Source: Calliphora vicina
Taxonomy: Eukaryota; Arthropoda; Insecta; Diptera; Calliphoridae
Length of the DNA stretch: 64,000 bases
Reading direction: 5' to 3'
Assembly (NCBI RefSeq): GCF_958450345.1
Contig: NC_088781.1
Location: forward strand, 22,907,857 to 22,971,856
Shown piece by piece: positions 11,212-21,679 of the stretch; within the stretch, counting starts at the first letter, position 1; each line of letters starts with the position of its first letter. Below the pieces are notes generated by a model that was not told the origin of the DNA, did no database searches, and worked only from the letters and a program-made list of their open reading frames with translations. The position numbers were made by a program, and so were the translations under genes.

Positions 11212-11959
11212 TTTCGAAGCAAAAAAACGTAACTATTTACATTATAATATTCAATAACTAAGCGAGAATAAATGACAGATATATACCCTTCAAAATGACA
11301 TATTAGTTATTAAAAACGAAAACCGTTTTCAAAAGATACGCCATCTTTTCTAAATCCCATATTTTTAAGTCATGACAATATACATATTTGGCCAGTAGAT
11401 TGATTTATACTCACGCGCCTAGTTAAATTGCATTATTGCTGCGAACATAACGACATATATATGAAAATCCCTATTTAAAACAAGTATTGATGGACATTGA
11501 GATTCTTTGGTTCATAAAAATTTTTCCGCTGAGACGATTTTGTTAAATTTTAATACCAAATTCACTAGGACTATACTAAATTTTTGGGATAAGTTTCCTA
11601 GATTCGGGTTTTATATTTTGGTCAATAGCGTGATTTAAACACATGCGTATTCGGAATGAATGCTACAAACGGAATGACACAAGTATAAAAACCCTTATTT
11701 GAAATAAGTTATGATGAAGTGAATGATATCAAAGTGTAGCTTTTAAACCTATAACAAAGCAGTAACATATCGCAACATTTTTGAAAAAAAAAAATTGCGA
11801 AATTCTAGCTCAACGCAAAAATAAATAAGGTTTGTTTTCTCATAGTCGACCACTGATTTAAGACCGATAATTTAACATATTTCTACTTTCTTCACAAAAA
11901 CTATCTACATTAATAATTTAAACTTCTTTAAAACTACTGCCTTCAAAACAATGTAATTA

Positions 11960-12900
11960 AAATTAACTTCCTTTTCCCCCCATCAGTACAAAGCCATTAC
12001 AGAAAAACAAAATTCCCCAAGAAAACAGCATACCGAAAAATCATAACTGAAAATAAATCTCTAAAATATTAAGTAATATATAAAAAGACAAAATCAAATT
12101 TTCTTCTTAAATTTTTAGCCTACAACAAACAAATTATATCTTAAAGATTTATAAATACAAAAACAAAATGGAAAATATTCAATAATGTTAATAAAAACCA
12201 AAAACAAATTAATAATATAAACCACAAACAAAAAAGAATATTAAATTTACGATAAAAAAAAACATAAATAAACAAAATAAAAAGCAAAATTTTAAAAAAA
12301 CAACATAAACTTTTTTTGTAAGAAGGATTTATAGTATTAAGGGCAAGGATTTTAAGATAAGTTTAAATAAATTACAATAAATATAAATAATAAATTAAAG
12401 AAAATCTAAAACTAGTTAAGTATACTTACAAAAATAATATTAAAACAAACAAAATTGGGATAATGGTTAAAGTTAAAGCAAATAAACACAAAAACGACAA
12501 AGACACAGACACAGACACCGACTTATTTGGGCCACAAAACCCATATTACACGCACGACAGACGGACCGACAGACAGGACTCCTAAATAAACAAAAAAAAT
12601 AATAAATACAACAACAAAAAAGGATAAATAGCCTTATGTTTTAAGGATTTATAAACGCTTAAAAAGTAAATAATCAATAATAAAAACTGGATTATAAATT
12701 ATTTGCAAAAATGAGAGAAAAAAAAAGAACAAAATTGTTTTTTTATTGTGTTTTATTATTGTTTAAGCTTTTGGCAAGGACATATACAGAATAATTGGTT
12801 TTTGTAGCCTTGTTATGATGGAGATTATTATATTAAAAAAGTAAGTATTTTTATTTAAATATGTATGTTTATCATAAGTATACTTTTACAGCTCTGCTAA
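11960..12900. other. A/T-rich stretch without a gene
   Basis: Mostly A-rich on the plus strand, with many AATAAA-like words and one GC-richer patch at 12490-12580 containing 'gacacagacacagacacc' and 'gacagacggaccgacagac'. No open frame. It could be untranslated transcript sequence of a neighbouring gene, but nothing here proves that. Confidence 0.3.
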
Positions 12901-13246
12901 CTATATCATTGGTTTCAATATTCAGTATTTTTATCAATGCCATATACCACTAATTTGTTACAAATGTCACCACCATTCATGGATTTCTAGAATTCTCTTT
13001 CAAGTCCTTCTAGAAATTGCCAGTTATTTAAAGTAAGCACGTTTTCACTTAGGAGAGGAAGTTGTCCACCAGAAGTTGTCCATAGTCGGACCGCCTTACA
13101 TACCTCGGTATTCACTTAGATAGGCGGCTTACTTGGTGTAGGCACACAGAAGCCAAATGGCTCGCCATGAAACTGAAAGCATTTAATTTACACTGGCTAA
13201 TCCAACAGCAATCGAAATTAGGAATAAACTGTATAGATCTCATATA

Positions 13247-14835
13247 CAGTGTAAGACAAAAATGTGTAAATGATGGTCATATATTTACACTTTGTGACAC
13301 CATTTTTAAAGTGCAATGTTTATAAAGAAACGTTTTGTGTTTTTTTAAACAATATTTATTAAGGATATTTTAGGACTAAATAAATAAAATATTTCCTTAA
13401 TTATACTCCAGTAATCTAAAAAAAATAACTGCAACCCATTTACACACTTTTGGCGCAGATTACTAAAGTAACTTTTTTAGTACTTCGAATAATCTGCTTT
13501 CGCGTCAATGGCAGCCTGAATTCTGGAGGGCATACTCTCCACCAGTTTGCGACACTCTTCTTGCATTATAGATCCCTAGATATCATGGGAGCGCTCCTAG
13601 AGCTGTGTTGTGTTTCTAAATGCATTTTGATAATTATAAACGCGACGTTTTAGAATTCGCACCAAATTCTCAATCGGATTTAAATTCTGAGATTGTGGGA
13701 GTCAATCCAGCAATATAATTTTGGCGGTTTTTAAAAAATTAAGCGTCTTTTTAGACTTATGTTTGTTGTCGTTATCTTGTAGTATCACAGCGTTTTCAAT
13801 TTGTCCACGCCAATCATTCAGACTATCCACATCTGTTGTCTTGATAATGTCTATATACATTTCTGCATTCATATTACTACCAATTTTATGGAGTTTTCCT
13901 ACACCTTTCGCAGAAAAACAACCACAAAATGGCAATATTCCACCACCATATTTCATAGTCGTCATAAAATCACGGTCTTTTAATGGCGCATTTCGTTTTT
14001 GGTAGTCATATTTTGGTCCATCAGTTCTAAAATGGTTAATTTTCGATTCATCTGTACAGATAACTTTTTCTCAATTATCAAAGGTCCATTTCTTAAAAAA
14101 ATTTACAAATGTTAGTCGAAGAGACTTGTGTCTTTCAGTTAAACGAGGTTTTTTAACAATCTTTATTGCATAAAAACCACATCTTTTGATTTCTCTAAGA
14201 GATGCACGTTTTGAAATCTTAATTTGGTAGCATGAAGATAGTTTTGGTTGTACCTCACGGGGACTATTTTCTTCTCCTGATGCAACTAGACGTTATACAG
14301 TGAGACCATCTTTTAACAATAGAATTGAATTCCGTCCACAAATTGGTGCTGGAAAAGCCAAACCACATATATTCGCTATGTTCTCAACAGATTAAAAGAA
14401 ATATTGAATTTGGTGGATATTTTTCGATGGGAGATACCATTTTTCAGCTGCTCGGTAACAGAATTTGCAACTTCGGTGATAATCTTCTTCATATTCAATA
14501 TTCCTTAAAGAATTGTAAATTGTTAACTAGTAACATGTTTTAACTAACTGTCATTAATGAAATTGATTAAAATTGTTCTTTTTCTAAATAATAATAACAA
14601 GTTTATTTAACTTTAAAGAAAATGCGACAAAATTGTGTAATTCAGTTTTTAACTTTTTGATATCCTGGTATTTAAATGCCATTACTTGAAATTAATTTTT
14701 TTGTATTGCTATACTTCACTAATCATGATGATCTTCATATTGTGTAAAAAATATTGTCAGATTGGTAAATGTTGAGCATAAAAATTCAAATTATAGATAT
14801 TTCCAAATTTATTTACACATTTGTGTCTCGTACTG
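13247..14835 (-). mobile_element. Tc1-like transposon, full-length with TA target duplication
   Basis: Ends 'cagtgtaagacaaaaatgtg' and, inverted, 'cagtacgagacacaaatgtg' form terminal repeats of at least 25 bp, starting with the usual CAGT. TA dinucleotides flank at 13245-13246 and 14836-14837. The 1589-bp length is normal for Tc1 elements. It carries one broken transposase frame on the minus strand and interrupts a jockey-like frame. Confidence 0.92.
13477..14492 (-). pseudogene. Tc1-like transposase, inactivated
   Basis: Reads from ATG 14492-14490 (MKKIITEVANSVTEQLKNG, helix-turn-helix like) to TAA at 13477, close to the usual 340 codons. The DDE catalytic residues are all visible: VICTDESKIN (first Asp, about 14060), VILQDNDNKHKSK (second Asp, about 13785; the family has QQDNDPKH) and NLNPIENL (Glu, about 13668). 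Between them are GCFSAKGVGKLH and MNAEMYIDI. Defects: a TGA replaces the Trp codon of the LDWP motif at about 13692, with further stops near the N-terminal domain and in the last 40 codons. A 94-residue plus-strand frame at 13721-14005 is its shadow. Confidence 0.88.
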
Positions 14836-15086
14836 TAGATGGCAAAATACAAAATTCTTAGAAGCATGACGGGAAATTAGAACATCCACAGAGATCCATG
14901 ACCAAAGGCACTTATGGATGAATTTAGAAAAACTCGTGAAGGTTATTTGTCAAAATTACATCCAACAATTTCATCAAGACTACGTAGAGCTGATTTACCA
15001 ATTATCTGATTTGAGGCTACTTTGCTAATTTGATTCTCCAATTAATGGCGTATATTCTAATCGCGGTTTTTGTTGTTAATAACGTA

Positions 15087-15319
15087 CACACAGCCTCAAA
15101 AGTGAGTAAACAACACAAATTATAAAATTTTATTTATAAGATAATAAAAATGCTAAAACCTATCCATCGATTAAAATTTAAAAGTTTCGGTTTGTTGCAG
15201 ATTGGGTTGAATCACAGATTCGATTCTGAAAAAAAGTTTTAAATCGGATTATAATGATTTCCATGATCCTAAAACAACCAAAAAATTCACTGGTGTTTTC
15301 TCACTTTTGAGGAGATGTG
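15087..15319. mobile_element. Tc1/mariner-type MITE with TA flanks
   Basis: Ends 'cacacagcctcaaaagtgag' and, inverted, 'cacatctcctcaaaagtgag' pair over about 28 bp. TA occurs immediately outside both ends (15085-15086 and 15320-15321). 233 bp, no coding capacity. Confidence 0.75.
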
Positions 15320-16107
15320 TATATGAGGACCTCATTTAAAATTTTTGGGAAATTGAGTTTTATTTATAGGCTCCTTAATAATTTTGTTAGAGTTGAGACG
15401 ATTCTTCAAATTATCCATATTAAAGTTTTATATTAGGAGCGTTCTTTTCAAAATAAGCTGACCGCAAATTTTTGATTGACATTTTTTTTAAACCGGCAAA
15501 CTTTGCTTCTGAAAATGTCTTCCAGTCGAAGTAATTCAAAGGATTTCTTCTTGCATTTGATACCATTCACTTGAGGCACAAACTGATCTTTTGCGTATAA
15601 AACATTCTATAGTACTATTAAGATATTGGATATTTTAGGTATAAACACATTTAAAACATTAATATATTCAAAATTTTCTTTTAAATTTCATATATTTTAA
15701 AAGAAAACGGGATAATAAATGTGTACTTATGTATTTTTTCTTTTTCTCATAAAATTGAAACTATTGCATCTATAGTTACGAAATTTTCAGGAATGATGCT
15801 AATAGACCTAGATTATCGATTTCCATAAAAAAAACGAAAATCTTATATCATGTCGCTTACGTCCGTTTTGCGAAAAGGGATCGATATAAACAAATTACAC
15901 ATTGAAATTAAATACTTTTTTTTTCGTTTTATACTAGTGTTGTACGTTTTGTTAAGCACAAATTTTTTTACAACCCATTTACTTAGTAAAAAAATTAAAA
16001 AAATTTTGCTAACTTGATTGTATCATAAAAATACCAAAAAAAAAAACAATTTTTGAAAAAATGTGAAAAAGTACCTTTTGCTCTGGGGGCTCCTCATATA
16101 TTATTTT

Positions 16108-17042
16108 GAAGGGTACATATCTGTCATTAATTCTCACTTAGTTTTTGAATATTATAGTGTAAACAACTAAGTTTTTTTTTTGCTTCGAAAATGTCGAATT
16201 TTGTGCCAACGGGAAGTTATATCATTAATTTGAGAAAAAGTGCTGCCGAACCATACCGATTGCTCACAGAAGCTTATGGTGAATTTGTTATATCGGTTTC
16301 AACGTGTGAGACATGATTTGTGCGGTTTAGAAGTGGTGAATTTGACACGGAAGACAAAGATCACCCAGTCCAGCCAAAATGGCTTGAATACCAAGAACTG
16401 CTGGCATTACTCCATGTAGATTGTTGTCAAACTCAACATAATCTTGAAAAATCATTGAGAGCTACTCAAGCAGCAATTTCAAAGCTTTTGCGAGCAGCAG
16501 GATTCATCCATACGATTTGTAGCCTAGAGACCTTGAAAGACATGTCCGAAATTATGGTTTAAATAATAAAGAAAATAATTTTTGCACCCAATCATTACAT
16601 GCGATGAAAAATGTATCCATTACGATAACCCGAAGAGTAAAAGATCGCACGTGATGCCCAGCCAACCAACTGAATTGACACTAAAGTCAAATATTCATGG
16701 ATCGAAGGTAATTCTCTATATTTGGTGTGAGAAAATCTATTATGGGCATTTTGAAACGAGCATTTGCCGAAAAACGCCCAGAATAGGCGGGATTTGTTTA
16801 GATCGATATAGAACGCTCTCTCTGGTATACGCTTCACCATAGAACAGAGTATACGATATGGCCTTGATTCGTTCTAGGCCTCAAATTATTACCAGTTATT
16901 TTGGTTCGGAATCCATATGTTGCCAGAAAGATGGGAAAATAACATAGCTAACAATAACCAATACTTTGAATAATTGTTCAAATGTTTCAAAAGCAAAGCT
17001 AAATATTTGAAAAAATCCCGCATTTTTAAGTCACACACCAAA
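16108..17042 (+). mobile_element. Mariner element, internally deleted, 5' end missing
   Basis: Shares 'ttttgaagggta' and 'atatctgtcatt' in its 5' untranslated part with the copy at 11300, and ends with 'atttttaagtcacacaccaa', matching the inverted mariner end at 9177. The 5' terminal repeat is not recognisable. About 0.93 kb against about 1.3 kb for intact elements; the loss is in the middle of the catalytic domain. Confidence 0.8.
16191..16960 (+). pseudogene. Mariner transposase, stop and internal deletion
   Basis: ATG 16191 opens MSNFVPTGSYIINLRKSAAE. TGA at 16314-16316 replaces the conserved Trp before FVRFRSGEFDTEDKD. The helix-turn-helix TQHNLEKSLRATQAAISKLL follows, then TCDEKCIHYDNPKSK (first catalytic Asp region) at about 16600 and NIHGSKVILYIW at about 16695. 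The frame then jumps from the IYYG region to DRYRTLSLVYAS, so the second Asp (HDNA motif) and the third (PDL/SD motif) are deleted. The last recognisable part, ESICCQKDGK, is frameshifted relative to the family's HMLPERWEK. Confidence 0.82.
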
Positions 17043-17044
17043 TT

Positions 17045-17335
17045 TTTTTTAACATTTTTTCAAAATTTTATTTTTAATTTTTTAGTAAACAAAAGTTTAT
17101 CATAAATTTTTTTTTTGTGAAAAAATTATTTGGATTAAAAAATATTTTCCCGATTCTGACCCATTGTAGTACCGACTTACTATAGCGTTATATACTTCGT
17201 TGCAAAGTTTCTTGAAATATCCACCATTACATATCCATATTGTATATATGAATTATTTAGTAATCCAGATATAGATCAAATATAGGTCAAAAATAGAGGT
17301 TGGCCTTCTATCTCAGCCATTTGTGGGCTACCTAG
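17045..17335 (-). repeat. DINE-1-like repeat, subfamily A, internal fragment
   Basis: Reverse-strand copy of the blocks at 1-180: 'gatatctcagccattt'-like, 'ggtcaaaaatagaggttg', 'attgtatatatgaattattt', 'ttgacccattgtag'-like and the A/T-rich tail. Both true termini are absent. Confidence 0.6.
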
Positions 17336-17939
17336 ACAAACTTATGGGGCATTTCTTGTCAAGTGAACCAACTTTTGAAATCGATGTCTTCCGATCGCAC
17401 AGTGTGGTAGATCGCAAATCTAACTGGACAAAATTAATAAATCACGTTGGGTTCACTTCTCACTTATAAAAAAACAAATTATTTTTTCGCAATGTATTTT
17501 GGGAGTTTTTACCCATTCTTCAAAAATTTTCTTTCGTGTAAAAGTAGAAGTCATACTGGAAAAGTGAAAAAACTTTATGGCGGTCGCAATAATGCGCAAG
17601 ATAGTTTTGATTTACCTTGAAGTGAACACTTGACAGATTAATCCAAATATAATTTTACAGCGGAACTATGCGGAATAAACAGCTTTAACTCTACTTGAAA
17701 AAAAGGAAATATTTTTTTTCCAATTTCTGATCTTCTCACAAAAAATAGTTTTTTTTAATAGTTACAATGGAAATAATTAAATGAAAATTGTTGCATATTT
17801 CCTTGAAATAGAGCTAAATAATAATATACAAAAATTATGACAATAAAATCACCGTAGCCTTTCTATTGGATAGAAATTCAGAAACAATTTTTCAACAAAA
17901 TCGGTCGAGAACTCTTTGAGGTCGAAATCAAAAACTCTT

Positions 17940-18720
17940 TTGACTTTTTTTTCAAAATGGGCTACAAAATATTTATTTTGATAGGTATCCCACTCACATC
18001 CCACTAAACGAAAAAATAGGTCATAAAGGACAAGAGCAAATAAAAATTTAAAAAAAAGGTCCATATTGGAAAAAAAAAATTTTAATTGTATGTCTTGCGT
18101 TATAAAATATTTATTTTGTTAGATATCCCACTCGTATCCCACTAACCCCCAGTAACACAAAGTCTGGTTATGTATTAACTAATAGTTAAACTGACAGTTT
18201 TCATACAAAAATATTTTTAACCGACAGTATAACTGTTAGTTAGGACCTAACCAGGCTTCGTGTTAATGGGGGTAAGCGACCAAAAATATCTTAAAGGAAT
18301 AGACCTAAGCTTTCTTTTGAGAAAAAAAAATTAAAAAAGGGCCCATATTGGAAAAAAAATTCCATTTTGCAAAAAAATTTCAAAAATTTTATTTCTTGAG
18401 TTGCAAAATATTTATTTTGATAGATATCCCACTTGCATCCCACTAAGGAATCAACAATATCTTAAAGAAATGAACCTAAGCTTTCTTTTGAGCAAAAAAA
18501 AAAATTCCAAAAAAAAATTAAAAATTGTATGTCTTAAGTTGCAAAATATTTATTTTCAAGGAAAATATCTCAGCTTTTATTTGAGCTAAAAAATTTGAAA
18601 ATGATTCATTTTAAGCGACCAAACAGGTCTTCAAGGAAAATATCTAAGCTTTAGTTTAAGAAAAAAAGGGCCCATTTGAAAAAAAATCAAAAAAGTTTTT
18701 GATTTCGGAAAAAAATATGG
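17940..18720 (+). repeat. Diverged tandem units containing 'atatcccac...cccacta'
   Basis: At least four units carry 'aaatatttattttgatag', 'atcccactcgtatcccacta' or close variants, 'aagaaatgaacctaagcttt' and 'gggcccatattggaaaaaa'. Unit starts are near 17965, 18105, 18405 and 18540. One unit is interrupted by the MITE at 18146-18272. Several short minus- and plus-strand frames here are spurious. Confidence 0.6.
18146..18272. mobile_element. Harbinger-like MITE H, copy 1 (127 bp palindrome)
   Basis: Ends 'cccccagtaacacaaagtc' and, inverted, 'cccccattaacacgaagcc'; the arms remain complementary almost to the centre. Flanked by TAA on both sides, the 3-bp target size used by PIF/Harbinger elements. 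A neighbouring tandem unit lacking the insertion ('cccactaaggaatcaacaat') serves as an empty-site comparison. A second copy of exactly 127 bp is at 54804-54930. Confidence 0.82.
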
Positions 18721-18796
18721 TTACGTTTTAAGCTTTTCAAAACGCTGGTTTATTTCCTTTTTATTGCAAATAAAAGCCGTTTAGTAGTTTGAAAAT

Positions 18797-19259
18797 TGTA
18801 ACAACTATTTATTTCTTTAAAATGTACAACAACAACAGAATTAAATAGCCACTCAATGTTTTTTATACACGTTTATAAATTCTCAGAAATACAGACACAA
18901 TTTATAATGTACACGAATTTACTTGAAAAACACAACACACTTTAAGGCACTTAGTTGATGTTTATTCGAAAAGCGTCTCTGATAAACTGACTAACGACTG
19001 AAACCTCTGCCACTATTTATAACACTGCCATCTGCACTCTATATTGCTCATACGCCATCTGTGGTGTACTTTCTACAATGTTCTTTAACTGAATATTCGA
19101 ATTCAAACAGCGTTGCCAACTTACGATCAATGGTCAACTGAAAGCTTTAATAATGCCCACAGATATGTTACAGCCTGCCATTACAGCACTGTTATTTGAA
19201 AGCATTATAAATCAGCCCTTGAAATCGTTATATTTGAATTCAAGCACAATTTCGTAACA
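18797..19259 (-). mobile_element. Solo LTR of an LTR retrotransposon
   Basis: On the minus strand it begins 'tgttacgaaattgtg' and ends 'aatagttgttaca' (TG...CA). It contains a TATA-like 'gttataaatagtgg', an initiator-like 'ttcagtcgttagtcagttt' about 25 bp on, and 'gaataaacatc' as a polyadenylation signal: the order expected of an LTR. No primer-binding site or gag/pol follows on either side, so it is solo. Flanking 5-mers (aaaat, atatt) are not identical, and an alternative outer limit near 19172 is possible. Confidence 0.7.
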
Positions 19260-19509
19260 ATATTAAAACTATTTTATTTTAAAAAATTTTTTTTTTTTCG
19301 AAATATTGAAGAAAGAGCTATCTAAACTATTTGGGATACATTTTGCTAAAAATAATAGGTAATAAGTTACATGGATAAGAAAAAACACCTGCTTGGCCAA
19401 AATTTCAAGTTCTTGACCGATCTTATTAAAAAATTGTGTCAAATTTCATCCCGATCGGAAGACATCGATTTCAAAATTTGGTTCATTTGATATGAATGCC
19501 CCATATATA

Positions 19510-21080
19510 AAATTTCTCAAATAAATATTCTACAAATTAAAAAAGGAACTATTATATATCAATATATATCAATGAAAAGCTGAACTATTATACTTTTATA
19601 AAATATATATTCGTATTTTTTGAATATTTTTTTTCTTTTTGGATTTAAGCTTTTAAAAAAAGGACCTTATAAGGAAGTGTAACAATGATGGTTTGTATAA
19701 TAAAAACAACAGTTTATATACTCTTTTTATGTTTCATAAACAATTGTGCAAACTCCACCCTACACTTTACATTTGCTTTTTTTATTACATTTAATTGTCA
19801 ACCACTTAATGCAGACTTGGAACATTTTGTTGAAAAGTAAAACAGAGGTAACCCATTGAATTTTCTCCTATATAGATGACCATAGTACGTATGATTAATT
19901 TAGAATATATGGTGGTAAAAATATCACTCATACGTATGAGTAGCGAATGTTTGTATAATGAGAGAATTTTGGCTACTATTCAAAACTAATAACTGATTTT
20001 AAATCTTCTCTACTATTTATCAATAACAGTAAGTAAATAAAAAGTACAATAAACCCTATTTTAACTTTAATTCCCTATAACAAACCAATTAAATCAACCT
20101 ACTTCAGCTACTAACAAATACAAATGATTAACTTAATAACTTCAAATACCATTTCCTCTTAGTTACAACATTTCATGATTAATCCAAAGGGAATTTCATT
20201 TGTTTCACTCCAATGACAGTCGTTGCCAGTAATCAGTGGAAAACTCATTATTAATAATTTTCCAAACAAAAAACTATGATATTTACTTATTTTTTATGTA
20301 CATTTAAATGACTTTTGTTTAATATTAATTAAAAATTGTGAATTAAAATTAATGTTTCCTAGATGACTAGTTATTGTGTAACAATTATGGAAAATTTATT
20401 TATTAACAAATTAATTAAAATTTATAAGTAATAAATTTTATTACAGTTTTTTTTGCCAGAGTTTTCATAGACAGAGTGCATTTATATGGTGACATTTGGG
20501 AATATTATATGAAATTAAAATGCGTTTATGAAAATTAAAAGTTGGAAACGACTTTGGAATGAACTAAAGTTGAATTTAATTATAAAACCCAAATTTAGCT
20601 AGAGTTATGCTCAAAAAAATTCACTAAAATCAAACTACAGAATTGCAGACATCACCAGAATCTTTTCTGTTGTATTTACTTAGCTTCTTTTCTTCAAAAT
20701 ATTGAAATGAAAGCACAATATTTAATTCTTAAAAATTTTTTCTAAAAATTGTCAATTTTTCCTTTTCTATACCATTTTATAGAGCTGAGAAAGGGTGTAA
20801 ACAATTCGTTGCAGTTTTACTTATGTGTTTTTGCTGTTTTATAAACATTTATAATTTATGATAATTTAAATTCATGAAGCCTGTTAATATTTTTTTATAG
20901 CTAGAAGGGAATCGCAAACAATTACCTGTAACAAATTGTTAAGCACAAATTAATGGTGGCAATATTTGTCATAATTAAAATTATACAGCAATGCAAATAA
21001 AATTATGTTGATTAAAATAACCAGCACTTTCAACAGTTTGACAATGAATTGACAAAAAGATTTTAATTAAAAGGAAATCA
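19510..21080. other. Intergenic A/T-rich DNA, no gene seen
   Basis: Nothing with coding character. The only notable item is the perfect 16-bp palindrome 'actcatacgtatgagt' near 19930. The rest is A/T-rich with short direct repeats. Confidence 0.4.
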
Positions 21081-21084
21081 GTTT

Positions 21085-21640
21085 TGTACCGAATCCATTA
21101 CGACAACCCTAAGTGTAAGAGTTCGTATGTGAAGCCTGGTCAACCAGAAGATTCGACACCAAAGCCAACTGTCCATGGCTCAAAGATAATGCTTTGTATT
21201 TGGAGGAACCAAATGGGGCTTATAAGTTATGAGTTAATAAAATTTGGCCAGGACATCACAGGGAACCTGTACCGAACTGATTTCTTTGACATGACCTGAC
21301 AAGAAACCATAATATTCTATCATGACAAAGCTCATCCATATGATCAAATACCTGTTAAAAACTATTTAGAATGAAGAGATTGGGATGTTTAGCCTCACCC
21401 GCCTTATAGTCCAGAACTTGACCCAACCGACTGCTATTTATTTTGATCGATGCAGAATGCTCTCTCTGGGATACACTTCACTTCAGAACAGAGTATCCGA
21501 AACTGGCTTTATTCGTCCTTGGCCTTAACAGATGAACAGGTCTTTTGGCTCGGAATCCATACATATGTTGCCAGAAAGATGGGAAAAGGATATAGCTAAC
21601 AATGGCCAATAGTTTAAATAAAGTTATACTGTACAAATCA
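21085..21640 (+). pseudogene. Mariner transposase, catalytic-domain fragment
   Basis: Starts abruptly inside the family block RIHYDNPKCKSSYVKPGQPE, then VHGSKIMLCIWRNQ, ISYELIKFGQDITGNLYRT to TGA at 21297. Beyond the stop the family continues: a HDKAHP motif (normally HDNARPH, second Asp), PHPPYSPELDPTDCYLF (third Asp region), ALSGIHFTSEQSIRNWL, then a frameshifted HMLPERWEK equivalent. 5'-truncated; the N-terminal DNA-binding part and both terminal repeats are missing. At least four stops. Confidence 0.85.
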
Positions 21641-21679
21641 TGTTTTATTTTTAAATACATATTCATATGTATACATAAA

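Larger units (their letters stand above)
9177..11379 (-). mobile_element. Mariner element (mellifera-like), rearranged and interrupted
   Basis: The low-coordinate end starts after TA with 'ttgggtgtatgacttaaaaa', a terminus like those described for mellifera-type mariners; a matching diverged end ('tttttaagtcatgaca') lies at about 11364-11379. The minus strand carries mariner transposase parts: the N-terminal region at 11211-10871, a YELKPRDLERRF block at about 10850, a second helix-turn-helix copy followed by a second YELKPR block at 10730-10590, TCDEKWIHYN at about 10520, TGNLYRTQL at about 10380, and the C-terminal HMMPERWEKLI at 9270-9240. The order shows that two mariner segments are joined. 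A hAT element (9349-10172) splits the C-terminal part. Confidence 0.85.
8965..11720 (+). repeat. Local repeat R, three partial copies around the mariner element
   Basis: About 200 bp at 8965-9175 ('gagattctctggttcataa', 'cgattttgctaaatttcaat', 'acacacgcgcat') recurs partly at 11380-11480 ('gatttatactcacgcgccta') and nearly fully at 11490-11720 ('gagattctttggttcataa', 'aacacatgcgtat'). The mariner stack 9177-11379 lies between the first and second copies, as if inserted in a repeat tract. Function unknown. Confidence 0.6.
13101..15009 (+). pseudogene. Jockey/LOA-type non-LTR retrotransposon ORF2 fragment, split by Tc1
   Basis: 13101-13246 encodes YLGIHLDRRLTW, then HTEAKWLAMKLKAFNLHWL and QQSKLGINCIDLIY, matching the thumb region after the reverse transcriptase domain in jockey-like elements. 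The frame is cut at TA 13245-13246 by a Tc1 insertion. Beyond it, 14850-15009 continues with KYKILRSMTG, IHRDP, a stop, then LMDEFRKTREGYLSKLHP and SSRLRRADLP, like the C-terminal tail of the same protein family. A deletion near the junction and two or more stops make it dead. No 5' part of the element is present. Confidence 0.75.
17341..19505. repeat. Inverted repeat pair enclosing a 2-kb segment
   Basis: 'ttttgaaatcgatgtcttcc' with 'gatcg' at 17370-17398 is mirrored by 'gatcggaagacatcgatttc' at 19453-19475, and both continue to a 'tatggggcat' block at the outer edges (17341 and 19505). Arms are about 60 bp. The interior holds tandem units, a MITE and a solo LTR, so this may be the shell of an old foldback element. 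Confidence 0.6.

Noticed and set aside
13721..14005. 94-residue plus-strand ORF
   Set aside because: Opposite strand of the Tc1 transposase catalytic region.
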